The notes under the pieces: generated by a model
Seen by the model: the letters and a program-made list of their open reading frames with translations, nothing else
Told to the model about the DNA's origin: nothing
Databases searched by the model: none
Translations under genes and position numbers: made by a program
In this document: positions 45,649-55,021 of the stretch, one piece after another
How positions within the stretch are numbered: the stretch's first letter is position 1
How the letters are laid out: every line of letters starts with the position of its first letter
Source of the DNA: Psychroserpens mesophilus
GTDB taxonomy: Bacteria > Bacteroidota > Bacteroidia > Flavobacteriales > Flavobacteriaceae
Reading direction: 5' to 3'
Assembly (NCBI RefSeq): GCF_000826645.1
Contig: NZ_JXJP01000001.1
Coordinates: 372,001 to 436,000, forward strand
DNA: 64,000 nucleotides

Positions 45649-46395
45649 ATGAAACAACCATTAATATCTATAATAACTGTAGTATTCAATAGGGAGAAAA
45701 CCATAGAAAAAGCCTTAAAGAGTGTTATTAATCAAACCTATAATAATATTGAATATATTGTTATTGATGGTGGTTCCACCGACAAAACTGTTGAGATCAT
45801 TAAAAAGTATTCTGATAGGATTGATTTTTTCGAATCAAAAAAAGATGACGGGATGTATTACGCCCTAAATCGAGGAATTGAAGTTGCTAAAGGCGATCTC
45901 ATTGGGGTGTGTCATTCAGACGATTGGTTATACAACGATGACGTTATAGAAAAGGTAGCTAAGATGCATTGTGAGCAAAATAGCGATGTGTATTACGGCA
46001 GTATGGTCTCTTTTCACAACAATACCTTAAGTGATGAATTGGCTCCTAATGAAGCGTTAGAAAATACTATTAGGAAATTTTATCACCCAGCAACATTTAT
46101 CAGTAAACATGCCTTTAATACTTTTGGAACATACAATACAAAATATAAAAGTGCATCAGACTACGAACTATTACTTAGGCTTAAAGTGAATGGCTGTAAG
46201 TTTCATCAATTGCAATTTCCTGTTTGTGTGATGACTCAAGGTACCGATGATCGGGTAAGTGCCAATTGTTACAGTCATAAAGAGGCTTTTAGTTTTCATA
46301 AAACCCATAAAACTGGGAATCATTTTAAATACGTGTATAGTTATTGGTATTGTAGTCTAAATAAGTTTGTTAAGAAAATCATTGGGCGTACATAA
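45649..46395 (+). CDS. Glycosyltransferase family 2
   Basis: A 248-residue GT-A enzyme. The ATG at 45649 (MKQPLISIITVVF) is chosen; the frame is open further upstream inside the preceding gene, but the N-terminal beta-strand and ISIITVVFNRE motif start here. Seen: VIDGGSTDKTVEI near the nucleotide-binding site, ALNRGIEVAKGDLIG, and the metal-binding HSDDWLY. It is a short GT2, probably cytoplasmic or membrane-associated and active in repeat-unit assembly. Confidence 0.88.
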   Translation: MKQPLISIITVVFNREKTIEKALKSVINQTYNNIEYIVIDGGSTDKTVEIIKKYSDRIDFFESKKDDGMYYALNRGIEVAKGDLIGVCHSDDWLYNDDVIEKVAKMHCEQNSDVYYGSMVSFHNNTLSDELAPNEALENTIRKFYHPATFISKHAFNTFGTYNTKYKSASDYELLLRLKVNGCKFHQLQFPVCVMTQGTDDRVSANCYSHKEAFSFHKTHKTGNHFKYVYSYWYCSLNKFVKKIIGRT

Positions 46396-46483
46396 TACAC
46401 AAATGTAAGTAGACTTAATAGTCTGTAATGGTGAAGGTAAAAAAAGCTGTACAACATAATTTAAACTAAAGAGAGTAAGAATA

Positions 46484-48037
46484 ATGAATAAAAATATTTT
46501 TGGTTTTTTCGATGATTCAAATTCCAGATATGGAAATAAAGTCGCATTGGTTGTCAATAATATCGAATATAAATATAGCGACTTATTATTCAGGGCTGGA
46601 CTGGTATCTGCGGTTCTAAAGAATTTTGAACAGAATCGTATTGGAGTTTTTGGATTAAGGTCACTTACCTGCTATCAAGGTATTTTAGGTACACTCGCAG
46701 TTGGAAAAACCTATGTTCCGTTAAATCCAAAATTTCCAACAGAGCGAAACAAGACAATTATAAACTTAGCAGATTTAGAAATATTCGTGGTTGACTACAA
46801 AGGCTTAGAACAAATTGGTAAAATGGCTGACTCTTTGAAAATGAGTACCGTGCTTATATGTCCAAATGTAAAAGAACAAGAGATTCCTGAAACTCTAAAA
46901 AACAAGTTCAAGATTTACACCTCCGAAACAATGATAAAAAGCAGCTCTGATTTTCAGGAGGTTGATAACAATCAATCAGCATATATCATGTTCACTTCTG
47001 GAAGTACAGGTGTTCCTAAGGGTGTTCCTGTTAGTCACAAAAATGTATCAAGCTATATTAATTACTTAAAAGAACGATATGACATTAACGCCAATGATAG
47101 ATTTTCACAGTCATTTGATTTAACATTTGATTTAAGTGTTCATGATATGTTTCTTTCATGGTCGGTTGGAGCATCCTTGTATGTAATACCTGAAGTGGCT
47201 TTGATGGCTCCTGCAAAATTTATAAAGCAGAATAAGTTATCAGTTTGGTTTTCAGTACCGTCATTAGCACAATTCATGAATAAGTTTAAAATGTTAAAGG
47301 AAAACACTTTTCCAAACTTACGTTATAGTCTTTTTTGTGGTGAAGCGTTGCCAAAATCAATTGTCATAGCTTGGCAAAAAGCAGCACCTAACTCAACTTT
47401 GGAAAACATTTATGGTCCTACAGAAACGACCATTGGTATATCTCATTACAAAGTACCATTTGATGAAAGTAAAATTTTGGATTATAATGGTTTAGTGTCC
47501 ATTGGAGATATATTCAGTACTCAAGATTATTGCTTAATTGATGAAGAAGGCAAAATCACAGTTGATTATGGGGAGCTTTGTTTAACAGGAACCCAAGTAA
47601 CCTCAGGATATTATAATAACATAGAGAAAACAGCAGAATCTTATTTTAAATTTCCAAATGATAATCAACTATGGTACAAAACAGGAGACATTGTAAAATT
47701 TGATACTAACAATCTGTTTTATGTGTCAAGAAAGGATTTTCAAGTTAAAATAAGAGGCTATAGAATAGAACTAGATGAAGTCAATCTTGCAATAAGAGAT
47801 TTTACAAATTGTGACTTAGTTTATACCATACCTTACTCGTCATCAGGTGGAGTTGCAGAAAATCTATATAGCTTTATTGATAATAATTGCACCGTTGAAA
47901 AATATCTTATTTTGAAGTATTTAAAAGACAAGTTACCTGAATACATGATTCCAAAAGACATTTTTTATTTAGAAGAGTTTCCATTGAATTCAAATGGTAA
48001 AATAGATATAAAAAAATTAGCATTAAAGATTGTTTAA
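46484..48037 (+). CDS. DltA-like adenylation enzyme (AMP-forming ligase)
   Basis: A 517-residue stand-alone adenylation protein. Motifs in order: YIMFTSGSTGVPKGV (A3), QSFDLTFDLSVHDMF (A4), SVPSLAQFM, FCGEALP, NIYGPTETT (A5), YKTGDI (A7), SRKDFQVKIRGYRIEL (A8) and NSNGKIDIKKL (A10, with the catalytic lysine). The FDLSV and GE.LP features and the LPEYMIPK end resemble D-alanine--carrier protein ligases, so an amino acid is the likely substrate. It would load the carrier protein encoded 304 bp downstream. The alternative is a fatty-acid- or amino-acid-activating enzyme of another pathway. Confidence 0.82.
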   Translation: MNKNIFGFFDDSNSRYGNKVALVVNNIEYKYSDLLFRAGLVSAVLKNFEQNRIGVFGLRSLTCYQGILGTLAVGKTYVPLNPKFPTERNKTIINLADLEIFVVDYKGLEQIGKMADSLKMSTVLICPNVKEQEIPETLKNKFKIYTSETMIKSSSDFQEVDNNQSAYIMFTSGSTGVPKGVPVSHKNVSSYINYLKERYDINANDRFSQSFDLTFDLSVHDMFLSWSVGASLYVIPEVALMAPAKFIKQNKLSVWFSVPSLAQFMNKFKMLKENTFPNLRYSLFCGEALPKSIVIAWQKAAPNSTLENIYGPTETTIGISHYKVPFDESKILDYNGLVSIGDIFSTQDYCLIDEEGKITVDYGELCLTGTQVTSGYYNNIEKTAESYFKFPNDNQLWYKTGDIVKFDTNNLFYVSRKDFQVKIRGYRIELDEVNLAIRDFTNCDLVYTIPYSSSGGVAENLYSFIDNNCTVEKYLILKYLKDKLPEYMIPKDIFYLEEFPLNSNGKIDIKKLALKIV

Positions 48038-48341
48038 AATGTTAAACGGTCATTTTTACAATTGATGCAGTATAATTTATCGAATTTTGAGATTGTTTAG
48101 TTTAAGTTTTTTCATAAAATTGAAAATGTTTTAATATTTTTGGCGAGGTTTTAAAGTAAAGAGGGATCATAAATTGGTACATCAACTAATGTTCCCTGTT
48201 AGAGATCTACAACTTTTATACTTGGGTAAAAATACCAAATATTAAATCTAAAATTTTCTTATTAATGTAATTGTATGTTAGTAAAAGTTTTAAAGGAATA
48301 AAAAATTGCCGAAAAATATTAATGGAGTAATTGACAAAAAA
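48038..48341. other. 304-bp gap between the ligase gene and the carrier protein gene
   Basis: AT-rich non-coding sequence, unusually long for this operon. No clear promoter, hairpin or open frame can be supported. If translation of the carrier starts at the TTG at 48306 instead of the ATG at 48342, the gap shrinks to 268 bp. Confidence 0.4.
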
Positions 48342-48593
48342 ATGGAGCAAAATAAAAATGAGATTAAAGATTTTATTAAAAATGAAATAAAAAAAAAATC
48401 GGAATTAATGCAAATTGAACTTGGAACCATTCAAGATGATTTCAGTCTTACGGGTTCTGGGGTATTTGACTCTATGGATTTTATGACTTTGATTGTTGAT
48501 GTAGAAAACGCCTTTCACAAAGAGGTTGACTTTTCAGATTCTGATCCTGAGCAATTTACGACGCTTGGTGGATTTGTTGATTGCGTAAAGTGA
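48342..48593 (+). CDS. Acyl/aminoacyl carrier protein
   Basis: An 83-residue carrier protein (DltC/ACP type) starting at the ATG at 48342; an in-frame TTG at 48306 would add 12 residues. The phosphopantetheine attachment serine is seen in GVFDSMDFMTLI, preceded by the helical region LELGTIQDDFSL-like and followed by acidic helix II and III (DVENAFHKEVDF, ITSDPEQF-like). It presumably carries the residue activated by the DltA-like ligase. The GNAT gene begins 5 bp after its stop. Confidence 0.85.
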   Translation: MEQNKNEIKDFIKNEIKKKSELMQIELGTIQDDFSLTGSGVFDSMDFMTLIVDVENAFHKEVDFSDSDPEQFTTLGGFVDCVK

Positions 48594-48598
48594 AAAAT

Positions 48599-49084
48599 AT
48601 GAAAGCTAATTATGAAGTTTTCGCCATCGAGGCAAATGATCCTAGAATGAGTCAGGTTGAACAACTGTATAAGGACTTATATGATTTGGAGAAGGAATTT
48701 GGTGTGAGTATTACCTTAGTTGAAGATGGTGAAAAAATATGGAGAAAATCTATTGAAAAAGTATTAGGAAAATTTGCTCAAATCATTGTGGTTTCACTTG
48801 GAGAGGAAATTGTTGGACTATGCTATGGCAACATAAAAATGTTGCCAGCTTATTTTGGTAGTATTAAATCAGGTTATTTAGACGCAATTATCATTAAAGC
48901 AGAACACAGAAAAAAAGGATTGGGAGATCAAATGATACAGCAATTGATAGATTGGTGGGTCGCAAATGATGTTGTTGTTTTTGAAGTAGAACGGCAAATA
49001 ACTAATGAAAATTCTGCTAAAAATTGGGAACGATTTGGTTTTAAAAAAGAACTCATCAGATACAGAAAGCGTGTAGTTATATGA
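48599..49084 (+). CDS. GNAT-family N-acetyltransferase
   Basis: A 161-residue protein starting at the ATG at 48599; the frame is open from a TTG at 48581 that overlaps the carrier gene. Seen: the acetyl-CoA-binding motif with AEHRKKGLGDQM and the C-terminal ENSAKNWERFGFKKELI, as in GNAT enzymes. In this position it may transfer an acyl or aminoacyl group from CoA or from the carrier to an amino sugar; which one is not visible. The following acyltransferase gene begins 11 bp later. Confidence 0.82.
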   Translation: MKANYEVFAIEANDPRMSQVEQLYKDLYDLEKEFGVSITLVEDGEKIWRKSIEKVLGKFAQIIVVSLGEEIVGLCYGNIKMLPAYFGSIKSGYLDAIIIKAEHRKKGLGDQMIQQLIDWWVANDVVVFEVERQITNENSAKNWERFGFKKELIRYRKRVVI

Positions 49085-49095
49085 AGTCATAATTT

Positions 49096-49650
49096 ATGAT
49101 TGAAAGATTTATAAGAGTACGGATATGGAAGTTAAGGGGTTTTGTTTTAAAATGCTATTTAATTTTGCATGGCTGTAAAGTAGGGAAAAACCTAACATGT
49201 AAACAGTGGCCAACGTTTAGGGCAATACCAAAAAACAATATTAGTATTGGTAATAATGTGAATATTGGTTATCGCATTACGCTTGAGGTTACACAATCAG
49301 GCAAATTAACACTATCCGATTATGTAAGTTTGACCCAGGATGTATTAATAAGTGCAGCAAATGATGTCTTTTTTGGAGAATACGCGGTGTGCGCTGAATT
49401 TGTTAGTATTAGGGATGGTGATCATGGAATAAGAAAAGGGATAGTTCCTCATTTTCAAGAAAGTCATACAGATCCTATAAGAATAGAAAGAGGCTGTGGT
49501 ATTGGTAGAGGAACTGCTATTTTTCGTGGAGTAAAAATTGAGGAAGATGTAATTATTGGAGCAAACTGTATATTAATGAGAAATTTCAGCTCCGTACCTA
49601 ATGGTATCTATTTTGGTAATCCACCGAAGCTTATAGGAAAAAGGTTTTAG
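49096..49650 (+). CDS. Hexapeptide-repeat acyltransferase (LbH)
   Basis: A 184-residue protein with left-handed helix repeats (ISIGNNVNIGY, LTLSDYVSLTQDVLIS, DPIRIERGCGIGRGTAIFRG, IEEDVIIGANCILM) and the IYFGNPPKLIG tail, resembling the colanic acid WcaF/WcaB group of O-acetyltransferases. It probably acetylates a sugar of the repeat unit. A 280-bp spacer (49651-49930) follows, containing no evident gene. Confidence 0.85.
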   Translation: MIERFIRVRIWKLRGFVLKCYLILHGCKVGKNLTCKQWPTFRAIPKNNISIGNNVNIGYRITLEVTQSGKLTLSDYVSLTQDVLISAANDVFFGEYAVCAEFVSIRDGDHGIRKGIVPHFQESHTDPIRIERGCGIGRGTAIFRGVKIEEDVIIGANCILMRNFSSVPNGIYFGNPPKLIGKRF

Positions 49651-49930
49651 TCAAAATTATAACAACATTTTTGATGTTATAATTTCCAATCTATTTCATT
49701 TAGATTTTTCTTATTTAAATTGAAAATCTATAAAGTAATTTTACATTAATAAACTATAATAGGTTTAATTTAAATAGCATTTTTGAAAGTAATTCATTAC
49801 ATCGGAAGACCAGGATTAGGTTGGGTAAAACATTTGATTACAATTTATTTTCGAACAGATAAAAAAAGTTTCAATTATTGTTATCATTGGTGTAGTAAAA
49901 TTTTCTGCGAATATTGAAGCCAAGAGGTCT

Positions 49931-51013
49931 ATGAATATATTACACTGTATCAGTAGTCCACACATTGGAGGTATTGAACGTCTGGTTATAGAAATGGCCA
50001 TTGCCCAAAAGGTTGCTGGCATGGAGGTGTCCATTATGCTCGATAGTTTTGAAGGCCAGTATTATGATTATCTCTTATTACAAGATATTCCTCTATTTAA
50101 ATCAGGCATCAAAGGCGGATTTGATTGGAATCCTAATACTTACAGAACGCTCAAACACACCTTTAACAGATTTGATATCGTGCACTTACATAATTTTTCA
50201 GCGCTTCGTTCAAAAGCTGCGAAAGATTCGAATGCAAGAGTGGTTCACACTATGCATGGCCTTTCTAAGGGTATTCGAAAAGAAAATAAAATTAAATATG
50301 TCATTAGAGAGTCCCTTAAAAAGCACTTTTTAAATAAAGTAGATGTCTTTATAGCAAATTCTAGACACACCTTAAATCTGGCAAAAGAGCATTATGGTTT
50401 AAAAAACATTTCAACTAAAGTTGTTTTAAACGGAATTCGCATAATGGATAAAGACTTAAACCCTAAAAACATAAATAATACTAAATTTACAATTGGGTTG
50501 GTGTCCCGATTTACGCATCGAAAGCGTATTGATCGTTTAATTAAAGCATTTAATATATTTTTGGAAAACGGGGGAAATGGACATTGCATATTGGTAGGTG
50601 ATGGAGCCGCATATGATACAGTGAACACACAAATAAAAAGTTTAGGATTAGAATCCCATATAACTTTGGCTGGTTATTCAAATGATGTAGACAAATATTA
50701 CAAACAGTTTGATGTTCTGGTACACCCTTCAGATAATGAAGGATTTGGGTTAATAGCTGTAGAAGCTTATTTACATGGCTTACCGGTTTTGGCATTTAAG
50801 GATTCGGGCGGCCTAAAAGAAGTGGTTGAACCGTTAGAACCAGAGAATATTGTACATAATGAAATGGAACTCGCCGACCGGTTACTGTTTTATTCGAAAC
50901 ATAAAACAAAACAAGCTGAGAATGCCATTAAAAGAATTAATTATGCAAAAGCTAATTTTAGTATTGAGCGTATGGAACAAGAGTACTATAAAATTTATAA
51001 GAACTTGTTATGA
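49931..51013 (+). CDS. Glycosyltransferase family 4
   Basis: A 360-residue GT-B enzyme. The N-terminal half has MNILHCISSPHIGGIERLVI and the FDIVHLHNF strand; the donor domain has GLVSRFTHRKRIDRLIKAF, LVGDGAAYDTV and the EX7E region PSDNEGFGLIAVEAYLHGLP. It transfers a sugar to the growing lipid-linked glycan. It starts after a 280-bp spacer and is followed by a 90-bp gap before the asnB gene. Confidence 0.87.
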   Translation: MNILHCISSPHIGGIERLVIEMAIAQKVAGMEVSIMLDSFEGQYYDYLLLQDIPLFKSGIKGGFDWNPNTYRTLKHTFNRFDIVHLHNFSALRSKAAKDSNARVVHTMHGLSKGIRKENKIKYVIRESLKKHFLNKVDVFIANSRHTLNLAKEHYGLKNISTKVVLNGIRIMDKDLNPKNINNTKFTIGLVSRFTHRKRIDRLIKAFNIFLENGGNGHCILVGDGAAYDTVNTQIKSLGLESHITLAGYSNDVDKYYKQFDVLVHPSDNEGFGLIAVEAYLHGLPVLAFKDSGGLKEVVEPLEPENIVHNEMELADRLLFYSKHKTKQAENAIKRINYAKANFSIERMEQEYYKIYKNLL

Positions 51014-51103
51014 TTGTAAAGTTACAACATGACATTCCAATAAGGCAGCAATCTTTGGTCTTTGCTACGAGGCTTTAACGACCCAAACAAAAAAACGAAA
51101 CAT

Positions 51104-53005
51104 ATGTGTGGTATTTTAGGATATTGGGGAGCGGACAGCTCTCAAGAGAACATCAAGCTCATGACCGAAAAGCTTAGGCATCGAGGTCCAGATTCCAATG
51201 GGACTTGGTCAGACCCTCAAGAGCCGTTGTATCTTGGTCATACGAGATTGTCCATTTTAGACCTTACAGAAAACGGAAATCAGCCTATGGTATCTTCCTG
51301 CGGACAGTTCGTCTTGGTCTTTAATGGTGAAATATATAACCATCTGGAAATAAGGAAACAACTCAGCCACAAATGGATTGGTCATTCAGATACTGAAACG
51401 CTTTTGGCGGCTATTACACGGTGGGGCATAGAAGTTACCCTTAAGAAGTTAGACGGTATGTTTGCCATAGCGGTTTGGGATCGAAAAACCCAAACACTTT
51501 CTTTGGCTCGTGACAGAATGGGTGAGAAACCCTTATATTTTGGAATCAACCAAGGTACTTTCTATTTTGCTTCAGAACTTAAGGTCTTTGAAACACATCC
51601 TCATTTTAAACCAACCATCAATCCCAGTGCCATAGATTTGTATTTAAAATACCTTTATATACCGTCGCCCTACAGTATTTATAACGGTGTATTTAAAATG
51701 AAACCAGGACATTATGTTCAGATTTCAAATCATGGAAGGGACGTTTCTCCTCAGCAATGTTACTGGGATATCAAATCAGTTGCAATGCAACCCAAAAATG
51801 AGCGACCTTTTAAGGAAGCTGTGGACGAGTTGGAGAGCTTATTATCATCGTCTGTTAAAAGACGACTTATGTCCGATGTACCTCTTGGCGTATTTTTATC
51901 TGGCGGCATAGACTCCTCAGTTATTGCAGCTCTGGCCCAAAAACAGAACAACCAGCCCATTAACACATTTTCAATAGGATTTAATGAAAAAAAATATAAT
52001 GAGGCACATTATGCCAAAGATGTAGCTCAATTTTTGGGTACCAATCACCATGAGCATTATTTTTCGGCCAATGATGCACTGGAGGTCATTCCCAAACTGG
52101 CCGATATTTGGGACGAACCCTTTTCAGATTCCTCTCAAATTCCCACCTATATGCTAAGTAAAATGACGGCACAGAAAGTTAAAGTGGCTCTTTCAGGTGA
52201 TGGGGGAGACGAGCTTTTTTACGGCTATACCAAATATCTATTAACCAACCAACTCTGGGATAGTATTCGTTCTATAGGTCCTAAAAAAGCTCAGCTCGCA
52301 GTGCCACTGTTAGCGATGGCCGACGGTATTTCTAGACCTCTGAGGACATTGATGCCTAAAAGTTCAAAAGCCTTTATTGCCTTGGAAAGGATTCCCAAGT
52401 TAAAACGATTAATACCTATGGTTAAGTCACAATACGATGCTTTTGATGTTTTTAATAGAAACTGGCATTTTGATATCATGCAATCTAATCCAACTTATGC
52501 CAATAATTTGGATGCTCTAAATGGTCATGTAAGACTAGATAATTTTAATGACTGGATGCAACTTACCGATTGCTTACATTTTTTATCTGATGATATCTTG
52601 ACTAAGGTTGATCGAGCCAGCATGCATAATGGTTTGGAATGTCGTGCTCCACTATTGGATCATAAAATTGTTGAATTCGCTTTTGGTCTACCAGTTCATC
52701 ATAAAATATTAGATGGCACTAATAAGCGAATCCTCAAAGAAGTTCTGTACCGTCATATTCCGGCTTCTTATTTTGACCGCAAAAAGGCTGGGTTCAGGGT
52801 TCCAATAGAAGAGTGGCTCAAAGGACCTTTAAAAGCCTGGAGTGGTGATTTGCTGCATAGCCAAGCCTTCAAAAACCAAAACTACCTAGACAGTGATAAG
52901 ATTATCAAAATGTGGGAGGAACATGTCCATTCTAAAAAACGTTGGCACAACCAATTGTGGAGCATTTTAATTTTTCAACAATGGTTACAAAACCGGACAC
53001 TATGA
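51104..53005 (+). CDS. Asparagine synthase (glutamine-hydrolysing)-like amidotransferase
   Basis: A 633-residue AsnB-type protein. The ATG at 51104 is chosen so that the catalytic cysteine is residue 2 (MCGILGYWG); earlier in-frame residues are non-homologous. Seen: the N-terminal class II glutaminase domain, RHRGPDS, then the ATP-pyrophosphatase domain with the PP-loop SGGIDSSVIAA and GDGGDELF. In polysaccharide loci such enzymes often amidate a uronic acid or similar group rather than make free asparagine; that is an inference here. Base composition appears richer in GC than most neighbours. Confidence 0.88.
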   Translation: MCGILGYWGADSSQENIKLMTEKLRHRGPDSNGTWSDPQEPLYLGHTRLSILDLTENGNQPMVSSCGQFVLVFNGEIYNHLEIRKQLSHKWIGHSDTETLLAAITRWGIEVTLKKLDGMFAIAVWDRKTQTLSLARDRMGEKPLYFGINQGTFYFASELKVFETHPHFKPTINPSAIDLYLKYLYIPSPYSIYNGVFKMKPGHYVQISNHGRDVSPQQCYWDIKSVAMQPKNERPFKEAVDELESLLSSSVKRRLMSDVPLGVFLSGGIDSSVIAALAQKQNNQPINTFSIGFNEKKYNEAHYAKDVAQFLGTNHHEHYFSANDALEVIPKLADIWDEPFSDSSQIPTYMLSKMTAQKVKVALSGDGGDELFYGYTKYLLTNQLWDSIRSIGPKKAQLAVPLLAMADGISRPLRTLMPKSSKAFIALERIPKLKRLIPMVKSQYDAFDVFNRNWHFDIMQSNPTYANNLDALNGHVRLDNFNDWMQLTDCLHFLSDDILTKVDRASMHNGLECRAPLLDHKIVEFAFGLPVHHKILDGTNKRILKEVLYRHIPASYFDRKKAGFRVPIEEWLKGPLKAWSGDLLHSQAFKNQNYLDSDKIIKMWEEHVHSKKRWHNQLWSILIFQQWLQNRTL

Positions 53006-54096
53006 CAAAATTATTATGGATTGCACCAAGCCTTAATTTTTATAAGGCTCGTTTTTTGAATTTGTTGTCTAAAGAGCTGGACTTGTTTGTTGTTGCCGGT
53101 AAATTACACACCAAGGATGGTCATGCACCTCTTGATGAGCAACTACAATTTAAAGTTATAAATGTCAATGCTGTAGAACGTCAGTTTTCCTGGAGTCCTC
53201 GGGTTATTTTTAAGACCGTTAAGGCTATAAGAAAAGAATGTCCGGATAAAGTGCTCATGCCAGCCGAGAAAAAACACTTGCCGCTCATCATGGTCTTGGC
53301 CTTACTTAAGCCATGGCTAGGTATTGAATTGATAAGCTATAACCACTCCCATTTAAGATCTAACAAAAGTCTAAAGCTAGATTTTTTCTTGAGTCGGTGG
53401 GTGTTTTCTTGGTACGATACCTTAGTGTTTTATACCCGGCATTGTTATGATTTTGCAATTAAACACCATTTAGTGAATAAAAATAAAGCCCACTGGGTTA
53501 GCAATACTTTAGACGATACAGAAATCAAGAGTCTTTATACGTTTAACTACCCACCTGCTAAGAACATGGGCTTGCTGTTTATTGGAAGGCTTGTAGAAAA
53601 GAAGCGCCTTGACATTTTGTTAAATTACTATAAGACGCTTTCACAGCATCTTCCTGATCTCATGCTCCACATCATTGGGGACGGCCCTATGGTCTCGATG
53701 GTACAAGAAGAAAGCAAGGCAAATCCAAGAATTATATGTTACGGTTCGCTTACCAACGAAAAAGAACTTTCTGAAATTTTTGCCCAAAGTGCCCTGGTGT
53801 TTGTGCCAGGCCATAGCGGACTGTCCATTAACCATGCGTTTTTCTATGGTAGACCTTATGTGACATTTAAAAGCGCAACCCAACCACCAGAATTTAATTA
53901 TATTGAAGATGATGTAAATGGACTGGTGCTGCAATATGGTCAGGACACCCAAAACCTTGAACGATTAAAAGAACTCTTAGGCCAACCTAAAAAGCTACAA
54001 AACTTTTGTGAAGAGGCCTATGCCAAGGGGAAACAGTTATCCATTGAAAACTGGGTCAAAAAAATGGCTACACTATTAACTACTTCAAAATCTTGA
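53002..54096 (+). CDS. Glycosyltransferase family 4-like
   Basis: A 364-residue GT-B enzyme. The ATG at 53002 (MTKLLWIAPSLNFYK) overlaps the asnB stop as ATGA, so coupling is likely. Seen: WIAPSLNFYKARFLN near the N-terminus, GLLFIGRLVEKKRLDILL and IIGDGPMVS in the donor domain, and a VPGHSGLSINHAFFYGRPYV segment in place of the usual EX7E box. It shares the higher GC of asnB, so the pair may have been acquired together. The donor and acceptor are unknown. Confidence 0.84.
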   Translation: MTKLLWIAPSLNFYKARFLNLLSKELDLFVVAGKLHTKDGHAPLDEQLQFKVINVNAVERQFSWSPRVIFKTVKAIRKECPDKVLMPAEKKHLPLIMVLALLKPWLGIELISYNHSHLRSNKSLKLDFFLSRWVFSWYDTLVFYTRHCYDFAIKHHLVNKNKAHWVSNTLDDTEIKSLYTFNYPPAKNMGLLFIGRLVEKKRLDILLNYYKTLSQHLPDLMLHIIGDGPMVSMVQEESKANPRIICYGSLTNEKELSEIFAQSALVFVPGHSGLSINHAFFYGRPYVTFKSATQPPEFNYIEDDVNGLVLQYGQDTQNLERLKELLGQPKKLQNFCEEAYAKGKQLSIENWVKKMATLLTTSKS

Positions 54097-54110
54097 AAAA
54101 CACGATTATT

Positions 54111-54995
54111 ATGGAATATTACTGGCCAAAACTTAGTGAAAAAGGAATAGATACAGGGTTAATTAGAATTGGCTATGCGCATGGTTTAGGGAATTTATTA
54201 AATGCCTGGGCAAGATGTTATGTGTATGCCCACAAGAACGGTAACGTTAAAAACATGATTGCACCAACTTGGCCTCAGTTCTCATTCAACCAATGGAGGC
54301 ATAATGATAAAGATAAACGCTTGTACGCAAATTTATTTACTAATAAGTACTATATAAATGGTTTGCGAAAGCAGTATATTTTGAATACCTATCCTAAATT
54401 TGAAGCTAGCGAAACTGATACTACAAAAAAACAGGTTAAAACCTTTGAGATTGATGGCAAATCTGGGTTTAATGCGTTTCTAAACGATCATCAATTAATT
54501 TATGATGAGTTAATTAAGATTACCAATCCTAAACATAAAAAGGGTTTAGATTTTGATTTCTCTAATTCGATTTGTATGCACATACGTTTTGGTGATTTTA
54601 AACGCTACTCAAGAAGTACAGAACTTTCATTTTTTGTAAATACCTTAACGGAAATAAGACAAAAATTAAATTCAAATTTAAAATGTTATATATTTTCCGA
54701 TGCCGAGGATGAAGAACTTAGAGATCTTCTGAAAATGGAAAATGTACAGCGTATATCATTTGGTAGTAGTATAGCCGATATCCTAGGATTAAGTAATTCC
54801 AAAGTTATTATTGCTTCAAAAGGAAGTACTTTTAACAAATGGGCTAGTTTTCTGGGAAGAATGCCAATCATATTTCCTGAAAGCAATTTTTTAAATCTTT
54901 ATTACGATACTCCTGAACGCGAACTGACGCTTCAAAAAGATGAAGACATACCAGAATATTTCATAAATGAAATTCGAGAAGCTTTAAATTTTTAG
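54111..54995 (+). CDS. GT11-like glycosyltransferase (fucosyltransferase-like)
   Basis: A 294-residue protein starting at the ATG at 54111; a TTG at 54093, overlapping the preceding stop, is the alternative. Seen: RIGYAHGLGNLLNAWARC near the N-terminus, CMHIRFGDFKRY resembling the HxRxGD box of GT11 alpha-1,2-fucosyltransferases, FSDAEDEELRDL, and IIASKGSTFNKWASFLG near the C-terminus, as in the same family. The donor is predicted to be a nucleotide sugar such as GDP-fucose, but the match is by motif only. Confidence 0.72.
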   Translation: MEYYWPKLSEKGIDTGLIRIGYAHGLGNLLNAWARCYVYAHKNGNVKNMIAPTWPQFSFNQWRHNDKDKRLYANLFTNKYYINGLRKQYILNTYPKFEASETDTTKKQVKTFEIDGKSGFNAFLNDHQLIYDELIKITNPKHKKGLDFDFSNSICMHIRFGDFKRYSRSTELSFFVNTLTEIRQKLNSNLKCYIFSDAEDEELRDLLKMENVQRISFGSSIADILGLSNSKVIIASKGSTFNKWASFLGRMPIIFPESNFLNLYYDTPERELTLQKDEDIPEYFINEIREALNF

Positions 54996-55021
54996 TTTTG
55001 TACTATGAAAATAACAATGTT

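Noticed and set aside
51104-53005. asnB homologue considered as a lasso-peptide cyclase for the small peptides
   Set aside because: It lies more than 13 kb from either peptide in a polysaccharide operon, on the other strand, and no lasso B2-type protease is present in the window.
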